In this document: piece after piece, positions 42,058-51,170 of the stretch
How positions within the stretch are numbered: position 1 is the first letter of the stretch
Layout: each line of letters begins with the position of its first letter
Assembly: GCA_023398955.1 (NCBI GenBank)
Contig: JAEWRL010000109.1
Location: 62,001-126,000 of the forward strand
Source of the DNA: Pseudomonadota bacterium
GTDB lineage: Bacteria; Myxococcota_A; Polyangia; Polyangiales; Polyangiaceae
DNA: 64,000 nucleotides
Direction: 5' to 3'
Program-made: the position numbers and the translations under genes
Notes under the pieces: model-generated
Seen by the model: the letters and a program-made list of their open reading frames with translations, nothing else
Told to the model about the DNA's origin: nothing
The model's database searches: none

Positions 42058-44994
42058 ATGATTCCTGGTTTCGGCAAGCAAAGCATCACGATCGGCAGCG
42101 GCGTCGGGTGCGAAATCCGCTTAGGTGGTCCCGGCGTTGTCGCCCAGCACGCCACGATTGCCCGAGAAGAAGACGGAACGCTCACGTTCGTGAACGGGAG
42201 CGACGGCCAGTCGTTTGTTGCGGGCCAACCACTCGGCCCCGGCGAACGCCGGGCTTTTGACTTCCATACCATCTTCGTGGTCGGTCAAGCAGCGGTCCCC
42301 AACTCGCATCCGGCGGTCGGCCTCATGCTGTTGGACAAGGGCAACGCCCCTATCGAGCCTGGTCGGCTCCTGCTAGGCCGCGACCCGAGCCAGGTCCACG
42401 TCGTCGTGCGACATCCCAGCGTCTCGGCGCTTCACGCCAGCATCGCGCTCCAGCCGCCCAGCGTGACGGACCTGGCCTCGTCAGCAGGCACGTGGCTAGG
42501 GCGGGTGCGGCTCGAACCACGTCAGGCCTGCGCCCTCGACCCATACGCCATTGTCGGGATCGGGCCGGTGCCCTTCCCGATGCAGCTAGCCTTGCAGCTC
42601 GGACAAGTGTTGGGAGCAAATGCGGCTCCTGTCGCTGTCACTCCCGGAAGCGCCGCTGCCGGGAACGGCGCCGCCAGACGAAAGCACAAGACGGTCATCG
42701 GCCAGCTCCAGATCGGCACGCCGGGCAAGCCCAGCCGCAAGACTATTGGTCGTACACCGGACAACGATATTCAGATCTCCCATCCCCAGGTATCGAGCAA
42801 GCACGCCGTCATCCACCGCCTGGGTGCTCAGCTCTTCCTAGAGGACAGCGGGAGCGCCAACGGCACTTACGTCCGTGGGCAACGCGTCCCAGTTGGACAG
42901 CGCGTCCCGGTAGCCAGCGGCGAGAAGGTGTTCATCGGACCGATGCCCCTGCTGCTGCAGGTGGAGGCGGAGGACGTAGCGGTCGTCGTCGAGGATCAGG
43001 CTCAGTGGGCGGGACGGCCGTTGTACGAGATAGAGGCGTGGGACCTCGTGCTGCAGGTACCTGACCGTGACAACCCGAGTGAGCTCAAGACGCTTCTCGA
43101 CCACGTGAGCTTCAAAGCACTTCCGGGCGACCTCATCGCTTTGATGGGCCCGAGCGGCGCCGGAAAAACGACCCTGCTTCTGACGCTCAATGGCTACATG
43201 CCACCCTCCAGCGGACAGGTGCGCATCAATGGCCAAGATCTCTACTCCATATACGACGCGCTGCGGGGGTCCATCGGTTACGTGCCCCAAGACGATATCG
43301 TACACCCGGAGCTGACAGTCTGGGAGGCGGTTCGGTACAGTGCCAAGTTCCGGTTACCGCCGGACTACTCGGAGGAGGAGATCGATAGGCGGGTACAGAC
43401 CACGCTCGCGCAACTCGGCCTCGAGAGCGTCGCGCATCTTCAGATTGGCAAGCCCGAGAAAAAGATCCTGAGCGGCGGGCAGCGCAAGCGTGTCAACATT
43501 GCGATGGAGCTCGTCACCGATCCAGTGCTGATGTTCCTGGACGAGCCCACGAGCGGTCTCGCCGCCGACGACACAAGCGCCTTGGTCCAGCTACTGGCCG
43601 ATTTGGCACGACAAACCGGCAAGACAATCATCACGACCATTCACCAGCCAGCGAAGGACGAGTTCGAGAAGTTCAACATCGCACTCATCATGGGACCAGG
43701 CGGTATACCCATCTACTATGGCCCAACCCGTGATGGTTACAAGTTCTTCGGATCCTTCCTCGAGCGACTGGGAGAGCCGAACGTCGTGGACAACCCACGC
43801 GACATGTTCGAGATGCTCAACCGACGCGAACGGCCCATCTTCGAAGCAATGCGGGCACAGAACCCGGCTGTACCGCGCTTCATTGCTCGACAGGAATCGG
43901 CACGGCAGTGGCACGCCGAGTTCTTCAACCAGCAAAACCCCATTTTTCAGCAGATGTACTCCGGGCGGCGCGCCGTAGGGACCGGATCACAGGATCAAGG
44001 AGTCCCGCAGCGGGCAACGAATACCAAGGGGCAGTTCGGGCTCCTCCTCAGCCGCTACTTCAAGATCAAGGCACGGGACGTGGCGGGGACCACGATCATG
44101 TTGCTGCAGGCGCCCATCATCGGTGTCCTTTTGGCCTTGGTGTTCGGCTGGCAGAAGGATGCAATCCCTTACTGGTGCCTCGGTGCGCTGCAAGAGCTCG
44201 GGAGACGTGCGGGTGGCCTGGGTGAAGGAACCGAGGAGATGCTCCGCAACATGCAGACAACCCCTGACCATTCAGCGGCGATCTTCTTCCTCGTGGTCGC
44301 TGCCGTATGGTTTGGAACCAGCAACGCGGCTCGTGAGATCGTCAGTGAACGCGCCATCTACCGGCGCGAGCGAATGGTGAACCTGAAGCTGTTCAACTAC
44401 GTGCTCAGCAAGTTCCTGCTCCTCTCCGCGTTCTGTGCCATTCAGTGTACCGTACTCTTGGCGATCGTGTTCTTCTCCCTTGGCTTCGAGGGTGGCCCGC
44501 AGGCGTTCTTGATCGACGCCGGGGTGCTGACCATCACCGCCATCAACTCGACCGCGCTCGGATTGCTGCTCAGCAGCGTCGTCCAGAGCAGTGAGGCGGC
44601 CATGGCGCTAACGCCTATCGCCCTCATCCCTCAGGTCGTTCTTGGCGGACTCATGGTCCCCATGACAACGAACCCGCTCCTCAAGTGGCCGATGTACGTC
44701 GTCCCAGCTCGCTGGGGATTTCAGGGCATGGTGGCGCAGCAGCGGGCCGCGATTGCAGACCACCCAGCTTGGGTCATCGACGTCGGGAAGCCCGACCTCA
44801 CGAGCCCTGACAACTTCGTCGTCTCCGGAAGGTTCAAGTGCGCAACGGCGCAGATCGCCAGCGAGGATTTCAGTGGCGCGTGGGGGTTCGTCCACCAAGA
44901 ACTCACCTGGCTGCCCCCTGCCGTCCTCACCACGTTCACGGTGCTCACTCTGGCGGGCGTTCTGGTCCTGCTGAAGCGCCACGATTCCGTGTAG
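42058..44994 (+). CDS. FHA-FHA-FHA-ABCG transporter (fused ATPase and permease)
   Basis: A 978-residue ABC half-transporter. Three FHA-like domains lie at about 1-80, 95-185 and 211-303. Only the third is canonical (TIGRTPDNDI, VSSKHAVI, SGSANGTYV). The second keeps Arg and S-x-x-H but lacks NG, and the first has lost the Arg and Ser. The ABC domain has Walker A GPSGAGKTTLL (364), LSGGQRKRV (471) and Walker B VLMFLDEPTSGL (about 495). The ABC2-type membrane part has about six helices from 662 on. Domain order equals Mycobacterium tuberculosis Rv1747 (FHA-FHA-ABCG), an exporter controlled by Thr phosphorylation. The start ATG at 42058 is 43 bp after the PP2C gene. Substrate unknown. Confidence 0.9.
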   Translation: MIPGFGKQSITIGSGVGCEIRLGGPGVVAQHATIAREEDGTLTFVNGSDGQSFVAGQPLGPGERRAFDFHTIFVVGQAAVPNSHPAVGLMLLDKGNAPIEPGRLLLGRDPSQVHVVVRHPSVSALHASIALQPPSVTDLASSAGTWLGRVRLEPRQACALDPYAIVGIGPVPFPMQLALQLGQVLGANAAPVAVTPGSAAAGNGAARRKHKTVIGQLQIGTPGKPSRKTIGRTPDNDIQISHPQVSSKHAVIHRLGAQLFLEDSGSANGTYVRGQRVPVGQRVPVASGEKVFIGPMPLLLQVEAEDVAVVVEDQAQWAGRPLYEIEAWDLVLQVPDRDNPSELKTLLDHVSFKALPGDLIALMGPSGAGKTTLLLTLNGYMPPSSGQVRINGQDLYSIYDALRGSIGYVPQDDIVHPELTVWEAVRYSAKFRLPPDYSEEEIDRRVQTTLAQLGLESVAHLQIGKPEKKILSGGQRKRVNIAMELVTDPVLMFLDEPTSGLAADDTSALVQLLADLARQTGKTIITTIHQPAKDEFEKFNIALIMGPGGIPIYYGPTRDGYKFFGSFLERLGEPNVVDNPRDMFEMLNRRERPIFEAMRAQNPAVPRFIARQESARQWHAEFFNQQNPIFQQMYSGRRAVGTGSQDQGVPQRATNTKGQFGLLLSRYFKIKARDVAGTTIMLLQAPIIGVLLALVFGWQKDAIPYWCLGALQELGRRAGGLGEGTEEMLRNMQTTPDHSAAIFFLVVAAVWFGTSNAAREIVSERAIYRRERMVNLKLFNYVLSKFLLLSAFCAIQCTVLLAIVFFSLGFEGGPQAFLIDAGVLTITAINSTALGLLLSSVVQSSEAAMALTPIALIPQVVLGGLMVPMTTNPLLKWPMYVVPARWGFQGMVAQQRAAIADHPAWVIDVGKPDLTSPDNFVVSGRFKCATAQIASEDFSGAWGFVHQELTWLPPAVLTTFTVLTLAGVLVLLKRHDSV

Positions 44995-45207
44995 GTCAGG
45001 AGGGTCGGAATGACTCATGCCTCCGCCACGGCGGCATGGCCACAGCACCTGGAGGCTGTCCGCCACTCGACCACCGGTCAGCCCCGAGGGGTTCAGTCGA
45101 GAGTGCATCCGGGTGGCGTGTGGGCATAATCTCGCAGGAATCTGCAACCTTCCCCTTTACTCCGAGTCCTGAGCGTCCGTTTGTCTCGAGAGGCAGGAGA
45201 CGACGTA

Positions 45208-45573
45208 ATGGCGCACCCCTCGAAGATCACGGCAAGCCGCTGGTGGGTACTGGGCGTTGTGGGTCTGGCAGCTAGCGGATGTGGTGCCGCCAGCGAGCGC
45301 CCCGAGGGTGACGAGTCAGAGTACACGGAGCCCGATGATGAAGCCCAAGCAGACGACGGGCTCACCGACGATCTGAGCGAGCCCACCAATCCGCCAAACG
45401 CTGGCTGCATCGATGGCACAGTCCAGGAATGCCGCATCGAGATCCGCGAGGTCGCTGGCGTGAAGAACTGCGCAGTAGGACTGGAACTCTGCGAGGATGG
45501 CGTCTGGAGCGCCTGTTCCCGCGCAGAGGACATTGAAGCGAAGCTCGACGCCGCTGCCGATTCCGCGAGCTAA
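45208..45573 (+). CDS. Small Cys-rich acidic lipoprotein
   Basis: A 121-residue protein with a lipoprotein signal (VVGLAASGC), a very acidic linker (Glu/Asp-rich, about residues 25-65) and a C-terminal Cys pattern C-x5-VQEC-x12-NC-x6-LC-x7-AC. This Cys/Trp pattern (GLELCEDGVWSAC) recurs in myxobacterial surface proteins and probably forms disulphides. Function unknown. The ATG at 45208 has AGGAG eight bases upstream. Two tandem hairpins follow, so it is probably a monocistronic unit. Confidence 0.75.
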   Translation: MAHPSKITASRWWVLGVVGLAASGCGAASERPEGDESEYTEPDDEAQADDGLTDDLSEPTNPPNAGCIDGTVQECRIEIREVAGVKNCAVGLELCEDGVWSACSRAEDIEAKLDAAADSAS

Positions 45574-45588
45574 TTTCATGACATCTGC

Positions 45589-45620
45589 GGGCACGGTGGC
45601 TCCTCCTCCCCACCGTGCCC
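45589..45620 (+). terminator. First of two tandem hairpins
   Basis: A perfect 11-bp stem GGGCACGGTGG/CCACCGTGCCC with a 10-nt pyrimidine loop, 16 bp after the lipoprotein stop. It has no U tract of its own. Confidence 0.6.
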
Positions 45621-45623
45621 GTG

Positions 45624-45670
45624 CGACGAGTCGTCCACGCCTCCTCGGGACGGCTCGTCGATTCTATTTT
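45624..45670 (+). terminator. Intrinsic terminator of the Cys-rich lipoprotein gene
   Basis: A stem of 13 pairs (CGACGAGTCGTCC with GGACGGCTCGTCG, one T-G wobble) followed by ATTCTATTTT. The T-rich tail is on the plus strand, so it serves the lipoprotein gene rather than the convergent AMP-binding gene. Confidence 0.82.
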
Positions 45671-45707
45671 GTCTGGTGCCCCACGCAGCGAGCGTTGATA
45701 GCCACGG

Positions 45708-47144
45708 CTACTCGGCTGCTACGACGTGCGGTCGGAATCCCCGCTCCACCCAGAGCCAGCCGTGCTCACCGAGCCTCCCGTCGCAGCGCAGCGGCCAGGG
45801 CACCTCCGAATCCGCGGCGAACCCCTCGCTCACGATGCCGCGCTCGGCGCGATGCGGACCAGTGACCCGGAGAGCACCGTCGGCGCCGACGCATAGGGTA
45901 CTACCACCAACCGCTGAGCCGACGCTTCCGAGACGGGCGGACCCCAGATCCCCGAGCGTGCAGACCGTCGAAGAAGCCGCCGGCCCCCACACCGTCACTA
46001 CCGGCAGCCGCACCGACTGCGCGAGGTCGACCACAGCACGCTCCATCTCGCCAAGTACGATGACAGCCCGCAGGCGCCCGCCGAGATGCTCGCGGACTGC
46101 AGAGTGCACAACGGCATCCGCTACTGCCGCACTGGCCGCGCGGATCAGACCAATCCGGATACCTTCGCGGCGCCGCCGCTCCACCTCCGCCACTGCTCGC
46201 ATTGCCCAGGGATGAAGGCGCCGCGGACGCGCTGAGCTGCCCGTCGCCTTCACGACCACCTCGGTGACGACCGGAAGCAACTGGGACGCACGGAGTACTA
46301 CGACACTGGGACGGCTACGCTGGATGTGGGCGGTAAGCGACTCTCCAGAATCTGGAAACAGCGTAGGCGTGCCGGATGCAGCGCAAGCGAGGGCGGGCAG
46401 AACACCGTCTTGGAACCCGGTGGGTGCAGCAACGGGAACGAGGCGATCGAGGGCACCGCCCGACAGGACGCCACCGAGAGCCTCGGCGATGAAGTGGCAG
46501 CCACCGTGGCTCAAGGTCCACGGTTCAACGGTGCCCCGTAGGCCACGCTCGAAGACGATGAAAGCCGGGTCCTCGGGACGTATCCGCGGCACTCTCAATC
46601 GCGAACCAGTCGACGTGAGGGCCTCATCGGCGTTCAGGCAGAGCTGTCCGAAGGGTAGCACTCCGTCCGCGCACGCTGCGCTACCCCAAGCCACGGTGCG
46701 CCGCAGGTTCGGGAGACGCTGTGCCATCCCGCGCAACCGCTCCACGACGTTGCGGCTGCCGGCGATCGCGTAAGCTGCACCACTTGCTTCGAGCGCGTGT
46801 TCCAGGTCCACGTCGCGCATGGCTTCTGGCAAGGGCACGACGACAGCGCCCGCACAGAGAGCCCCAAAGTACGCGACGAGGCACTCCTGGGTCGCTTCAC
46901 AGAACACTGCCACGCGTGCGGCTGGGGTCACACCAAGGCGCATCAACCCGAGCGAGAACCTGCTTGCTCGTTTGGAGAGTTCACCCCACTCGACGGTAGA
47001 CCGGGATCCGCGACAGTCCTGCCACTCATACGCGGCAGCACAGGGAGTGGATTGCGCGCGACGCGCCAAGAGCCCCGGTAGCGTCCTAGAGAATCGGGGC
47101 ACAGGGCCTGCAGACACGGCGGTGGCCTCGAGCGCTTCTGTCAT
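45708..47144 (-). CDS. Degenerate AMP-binding (acyl-CoA synthetase-like) protein, probably inactive
   Basis: The chain follows the ANL adenylate-forming fold (TLPGLLARRA..., RVAVFCEATQECLVAYFGAL, AGAVVVPL). The P-loop normally reading T/SGTTGxPKG is FERGLRGTVEPWTLSH, the YGxTE motif reads VWGPAASS, and the protein stops before the hinge Lys/GRxKD region and C-terminal lid. Adenylation is therefore unlikely. It may bind acyl groups or act as a structural partner. It lies 103 bp downstream of a PHA-granule-family gene on the same strand, which hints at fatty acid or polyester metabolism. Codon use looks like its neighbours, so it is not an obviously decaying pseudogene. Confidence 0.75.
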   Translation of the reverse strand: MTEALEATAVSAGPVPRFSRTLPGLLARRAQSTPCAAAYEWQDCRGSRSTVEWGELSKRASRFSLGLMRLGVTPAARVAVFCEATQECLVAYFGALCAGAVVVPLPEAMRDVDLEHALEASGAAYAIAGSRNVVERLRGMAQRLPNLRRTVAWGSAACADGVLPFGQLCLNADEALTSTGSRLRVPRIRPEDPAFIVFERGLRGTVEPWTLSHGGCHFIAEALGGVLSGGALDRLVPVAAPTGFQDGVLPALACAASGTPTLFPDSGESLTAHIQRSRPSVVVLRASQLLPVVTEVVVKATGSSARPRRLHPWAMRAVAEVERRRREGIRIGLIRAASAAVADAVVHSAVREHLGGRLRAVIVLGEMERAVVDLAQSVRLPVVTVWGPAASSTVCTLGDLGSARLGSVGSAVGGSTLCVGADGALRVTGPHRAERGIVSEGFAADSEVPWPLRCDGRLGEHGWLWVERGFRPHVVAAE

Positions 47145-47247
47145 GAATCCGGTCCGACTAGGGACGAGAAGGGTAGACGGCCACCCGAAAGCAGAGGGGC
47201 ATTCGGCGGGGGTTCACCGTGAAGCGTTCTTGGCATGGTCGGTCGCG

Positions 47248-47559
47248 CTACAGCTTTCCTTCCTTCGCCTTGGCGATCCACTTCCTCATTTCCTTATCGA
47301 TGACCTCCACCGCCTTGCCCTGGAAAGGCCGCATGAGGAACGGGACGTCGAGGTCCAAGTCAATGGTGCTGGAGGTCACGGAGAGCCCGCCCTTCAAGCT
47401 GATCCCTTTCACCTTGAAGGAGATCACGGCGCTCGTATCGGACATCCACTTGGCCTCTGGCGCATACTCGGGGAACTTGCGGCTGTAGGAGTCTATCGCT
47501 GCCTGTGCCACCTGCTTGGCCCGCTCGACGCCGAGATCGTGTGAGACGCTGTGCTTCAT
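47248..47559 (-). CDS. Polyhydroxyalkanoic acid system (PHA_gran_rgn) family protein
   Basis: A 103-residue protein with the family pattern: MKHSVSHDLGVERAKQVAQA, YSRKFPEYAPEAKW, ISFKVKGISLKGGL and DLDVPFLMRPFQGKAVEVI. These small proteins were first noticed next to PHA genes, but are widespread, and their exact function is unknown; the fold resembles START/SRPBCC-like lipid binders. It probably shares a transcript with the AMP-binding protein downstream. Confidence 0.82.
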   Translation of the reverse strand: MKHSVSHDLGVERAKQVAQAAIDSYSRKFPEYAPEAKWMSDTSAVISFKVKGISLKGGLSVTSSTIDLDLDVPFLMRPFQGKAVEVIDKEMRKWIAKAKEGKL

Positions 47560-47813
47560 TGGTATCCTCGTCTTTCGCCGCCCACCCTAGAACACACTTG
47601 GCCCCCACCGCTACACCGTCGTGCCCAGAACACGTCACGGACGAACGACCAACCTATCGGCAACCCACGGCCGGCACTACCTCTGCTCGTCACCGAGGGA
47701 AGCCCGCCCCAGAGGGACGCTCAGTGATCGGCCTGCTCCCGTGCCTCCTGCTCACTCCAAGGAAAAGGTTCAGCAGCGTCTGGCGACCACCGATGCCGCG
47801 CTAGACTAGGCCC

Positions 47814-48296
47814 ATGTTCGGTCGTTCGAAGGAGCCTCGCGCAGACCCGATCATCGCCGCAGTCGCCCAAGAGCTCGAGGGCTCCGACCCAGCCACGGTG
47901 GAAGTGGTTGCGGCCATCGCAGGTCTGCTCGCCGCCACAGCCTACGCCGATCGCGATTGGTCGGAAGCCGAGGAAGCGCACCTGTTGTCGGTCCTGCGAT
48001 CCGTGCAGGGCATCTCCGAACGCGGAGCTCACGCCATTACAGCTCTCGTGCAGCAGCGCCGGCTGGACCTTTCCACCACGCAAGCCGTCCGCTACGCGCG
48101 CTCCCTGCGCGAACGTGCCGACCGTGAGCTGCGGCTCCAGGTGCTGGACATGCTGGTCGACATCGCCGCGTCAGACGGGACGATCCAGCTCTCCGAGGTA
48201 ACCGTCTTGCGCAACACAGCCGGAGCCCTTGGCTTGACTCAGGACGACTACAACACGGCGCAGGCCCGACACCGAGACAAGCTCTCTTTCCTCTGA
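47814..48296 (+). CDS. TerB-like (tellurite resistance/DjlA N-terminal) domain protein
   Basis: A 160-residue all-helical protein with the TerB pattern: VEVVAAIAGLLAATAYADRD, EEAHLLSVLRSVQGI, LQVLDMLVDIAASDGTIQLSE and LGLTQDDY. The acidic helix starts (YADRDWSEAEE; ASDGTIQLSE) suit metal binding as in TerB. No other ter genes are nearby, and single TerB proteins are common and of unclear function. It is divergent from the PHA-type gene and convergent with the membrane protein that follows. Confidence 0.82.
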   Translation: MFGRSKEPRADPIIAAVAQELEGSDPATVEVVAAIAGLLAATAYADRDWSEAEEAHLLSVLRSVQGISERGAHAITALVQQRRLDLSTTQAVRYARSLRERADRELRLQVLDMLVDIAASDGTIQLSEVTVLRNTAGALGLTQDDYNTAQARHRDKLSFL

Positions 48297-48305
48297 ACTG
48301 CTCCG

Positions 48306-50081
48306 TCACTCACCACGGGGGTCGGACGTGATGAGCGTCGCCTGAGTGGCGACACCGGCTGTAGCGACCGCACGGATGACCAGCTCTGACGCGAGCGGTT
48401 GCTCTGCGTGCAAGCGGAGTCGGGGAAGCGCCGGGGCCAGCGCCCGCAGCGCGGCGATTCGAGCATCGAAGGAACCCTCGATGCGCCGCGCCGAGAGAGC
48501 GGGATCCATCGATAGCTCCCAACCCGTCGCTCTGAGGTACAACGTGGGCGCAGCTCCGGGGCGCGCTCCCAGACGGCAGAGCACACCCCCGAGTGGTTCC
48601 GCCAAGCGGTCCCATGGCGGTGGCACGGGGGTGGAAATGTGGGGCTTTGCCAACCAGAGGATCGACCCTTGTGTCTTCGCCAAGGAGCCCAAGAGGCAGT
48701 CGAGCTGCCTGAAAGGCACGTCCGGTGCAACCGCGACGATGGGCGGGCCACCACTCGCCGCGCGCGCGATGTGGCTCGCGGTCTGGTCGCATGAGGACCT
48801 CGTCTCGCAGGCACTGTCAGGTAGAACGTCACCGTCCAGCACCACGTCATCCCGACGAACGAGGAACCGCGCCCCCGTGCTCACCGCCGTGGCGCGAAAG
48901 TCGTCGAGCACCACGGCGTGCTGTCTTTCGGGCGCCTGTGACTGGAGTTCCGACAGGTGTTCCGGAACCGCGTGAAGGAACACCTGCATGGCCAAGGCTG
49001 CTAGAGTCACACTGCCCAAAATCAGCGCACCCCGCGGCGCGCCGACGCGCAACGCTTCCCCCCAACGCGCTGGCGAGGCGGCGGCCGCTGCCAGTCCGAC
49101 GACGACACCCGGAGCTCCATGCACCGCATGGACTGCGAGCGGCACGGCCAAATACTCGAGAGCCAACAGCAGACGGCGCGCGCGCGAGGCGGCGCTCAGG
49201 CTCTCGTCGCCTGCAGCGAGCAGCATACCTCGGAACGCCGCGAGCTCCGTCACCATGCCCGCGAAGATGGCGCTGGCGACCACCGCGCTCACGGCGACGA
49301 TCAGCTCCGCACGAAGCTGCGTGGCGCGAGCCGCCACGGTCCTCCCGAAACGGGCGTCCTCGACGGACTGTGCCTTGTTCCGACGAGCCGGCGGTAGAGA
49401 AGCGCGATGCGTATCTTCGGCGACATGGTGTCCGGAGAGAGCGAGGGCGAGCAGCATGGTCGACAGCAACCCGCCCAGTGTTGGGACCCATCCCGCAGGC
49501 AGGCTGGTCCAACGCATTGGCGACCATGCGAGCTGAACCACGACCACGACGACTAGCGCGACGACCCCACTCCAGAAGGCCACCGTCGCGCTGCGACCGC
49601 GCGCGGAGCGGCCTACCCGGGCAAGGCTCAGAACTCCAATCACGACCGCCGCGTTCGACGCCAGGAGGCAACAAGCCGTCGCTGCCGCAAGCGCAATCAC
49701 CACGGCGCCGCGCACTTCTCGCGCGTAGACAACCGCCTGGGACAGCGCTGGCGCGGCCTGCGCCACGCCCACGGCTCGGCTCAGCTCGTAGAAAGTCAGC
49801 ACGAACCCGACCGCGAAAACGGGCAGGAACGCCCCGCCAATCGCCCAATGCACCCAACGCCGACCTCGTCCAGCGTGGGAAACGGCGACACTCTGAAGAC
49901 CAAAAGCGGCCAGGGACAGCAGCATCAATCCTGCAGCTGGTACGGCGAGTTCCTGATCGCGTCTCATCAGAGGCCACGCGCGGGAGCCAGTGACCAGCGT
50001 CGCCGCCGTTGCAAGGAGCACGTGCCCCGCACAGCTCAACAGCGCTAGGCCGCGCAACCGACTCGCTCGAGGCTCATTCAC
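48306..50081 (-). CDS. Multi-pass membrane protein of unknown function with C-terminal soluble part
   Basis: The 591-residue protein has about eight hydrophobic helices in the first 370 residues, with a charged loop (RASLPPARRNKAQSVEDARF) in the middle. A soluble, probably periplasmic region of about 210 residues follows. Two stretches in this region (IVAVAPDVPFRQLDCLLGSL and LRLHAEQPLASELVIRAV) are reminiscent of ExbD/TolR periplasmic modules, which have an acidic residue followed by VPY and a helix. This is only a resemblance. No confident family. It stands alone between TerB and ROK genes. Confidence 0.7.
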   Translation of the reverse strand: MNEPRASRLRGLALLSCAGHVLLATAATLVTGSRAWPLMRRDQELAVPAAGLMLLSLAAFGLQSVAVSHAGRGRRWVHWAIGGAFLPVFAVGFVLTFYELSRAVGVAQAAPALSQAVVYAREVRGAVVIALAAATACCLLASNAAVVIGVLSLARVGRSARGRSATVAFWSGVVALVVVVVVQLAWSPMRWTSLPAGWVPTLGGLLSTMLLALALSGHHVAEDTHRASLPPARRNKAQSVEDARFGRTVAARATQLRAELIVAVSAVVASAIFAGMVTELAAFRGMLLAAGDESLSAASRARRLLLALEYLAVPLAVHAVHGAPGVVVGLAAAAASPARWGEALRVGAPRGALILGSVTLAALAMQVFLHAVPEHLSELQSQAPERQHAVVLDDFRATAVSTGARFLVRRDDVVLDGDVLPDSACETRSSCDQTASHIARAASGGPPIVAVAPDVPFRQLDCLLGSLAKTQGSILWLAKPHISTPVPPPWDRLAEPLGGVLCRLGARPGAAPTLYLRATGWELSMDPALSARRIEGSFDARIAALRALAPALPRLRLHAEQPLASELVIRAVATAGVATQATLITSDPRGE

Positions 50082-50229
50082 GCCCTAGCGGTAGCGCCTT
50101 CCAGCCGGCTCGTCGAGAGTGGGCGCCCCCGGGCTGTTCCACCGAACGTTCTTGACATCAGGCGCGTCCGGAGGGATTTCGCTAGCTCACTTCACAGGCA
50201 TCGTCCCCGCGACACGGAGCACCCGACGC

Positions 50230-51114
50230 ATGATCATTGGCGTTGACTTTGGCGGCACGCAGATCAAAGCCGCGGCAGTAAGGGAAAGCGAGATCCTCGC
50301 CACGGCGGTACGGATGACGCCCGCTGCCCAGGGTCCCACCGCGGTGCTCGATGTCATCGCCGAAGCGGTTCGCGAGCTCGACGGCGCGCCCCTGGCGGTC
50401 GGACTCGCGATCCCCGGAGAAGTGGATGCGGCCGGACGCTGCTGGCGGCTGCCGAACGTGCCCGGCTTCGAGGGCGTGGCCATTGCGGCAGAGCTCCAAG
50501 CACGGCTCGGGTGCCCCGTCGTTGTCGACAATGATGCCACGGCGGCGGCGCTCGGAGAGAAGCTGTTCGGACATGGCCGGGAATACGCCAGCTTCGCGAT
50601 GCTGACACTTGGCACTGGCATCGGCGGCGGACTCGTCCTAGGCAGCAGGCTCTGGAGCGGGAGCCACGGCTTCGCCGGCGAGCTCGGGCACATCGCCATC
50701 GACCGCGTCGGGGGGCCGCCCTGCGCCTGCGGGTTGCTCGGGTGCCTCGAGTCTTACGCCGGCACGCAAGGTCTCCTCCGGCACTTCGGCGAGGCTGGCG
50801 GAAAAGCAGAGAACATCCTCGAAATCGCCCAGGCGGCTCGACGGGGTGAGACCGCAGGTCTCTCGACCTTCGAGGCGCTTGGCCGTGCACTGGCCATCGG
50901 AGTCTGCACCATTCAGAACGTGCTGGACCTTCAGGCCTTCGTCTTCGCAGGCGGCGTCTCCGCGTCCTTCGACCTGTTCGAGCCGAGCCTGCGGGAGAGT
51001 ATGCAACGCTACGCCTTCGCGCCACCGCTCGCGGCCGTACCGCTGCTCGTCAGCGATCTCGGAAACAAGGCCGGCGTGATTGGCGCCGCCTATCTGTGCT
51101 CCGAGCGTGCGTAA
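50230..51114 (+). CDS. ROK-family glucokinase
   Basis: A 294-residue sugar kinase. It has the ATP/phosphate motif GVDFGGTQIKAA, the sugar-binding DNDATAAALGE, GTGIGGGLV, and the ROK zinc motif CACGLLGCLES following GHIAID. Glucose phosphorylation with ATP is the likely reaction; other hexoses are possible. The ATG at 50230 starts exactly at the conserved MIIGVDFGG. The quinone-reductase gene follows after 56 bp on the same strand. It may process glucose released by the GH3/GH9 enzymes. Confidence 0.9.
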   Translation: MIIGVDFGGTQIKAAAVRESEILATAVRMTPAAQGPTAVLDVIAEAVRELDGAPLAVGLAIPGEVDAAGRCWRLPNVPGFEGVAIAAELQARLGCPVVVDNDATAAALGEKLFGHGREYASFAMLTLGTGIGGGLVLGSRLWSGSHGFAGELGHIAIDRVGGPPCACGLLGCLESYAGTQGLLRHFGEAGGKAENILEIAQAARRGETAGLSTFEALGRALAIGVCTIQNVLDLQAFVFAGGVSASFDLFEPSLRESMQRYAFAPPLAAVPLLVSDLGNKAGVIGAAYLCSERA

Positions 51115-51170
51115 ATGAGCGCTCGCACTTCTCGAAGTGTGTTCCTCCAACGAGACCCGTCGGAAGTCCA

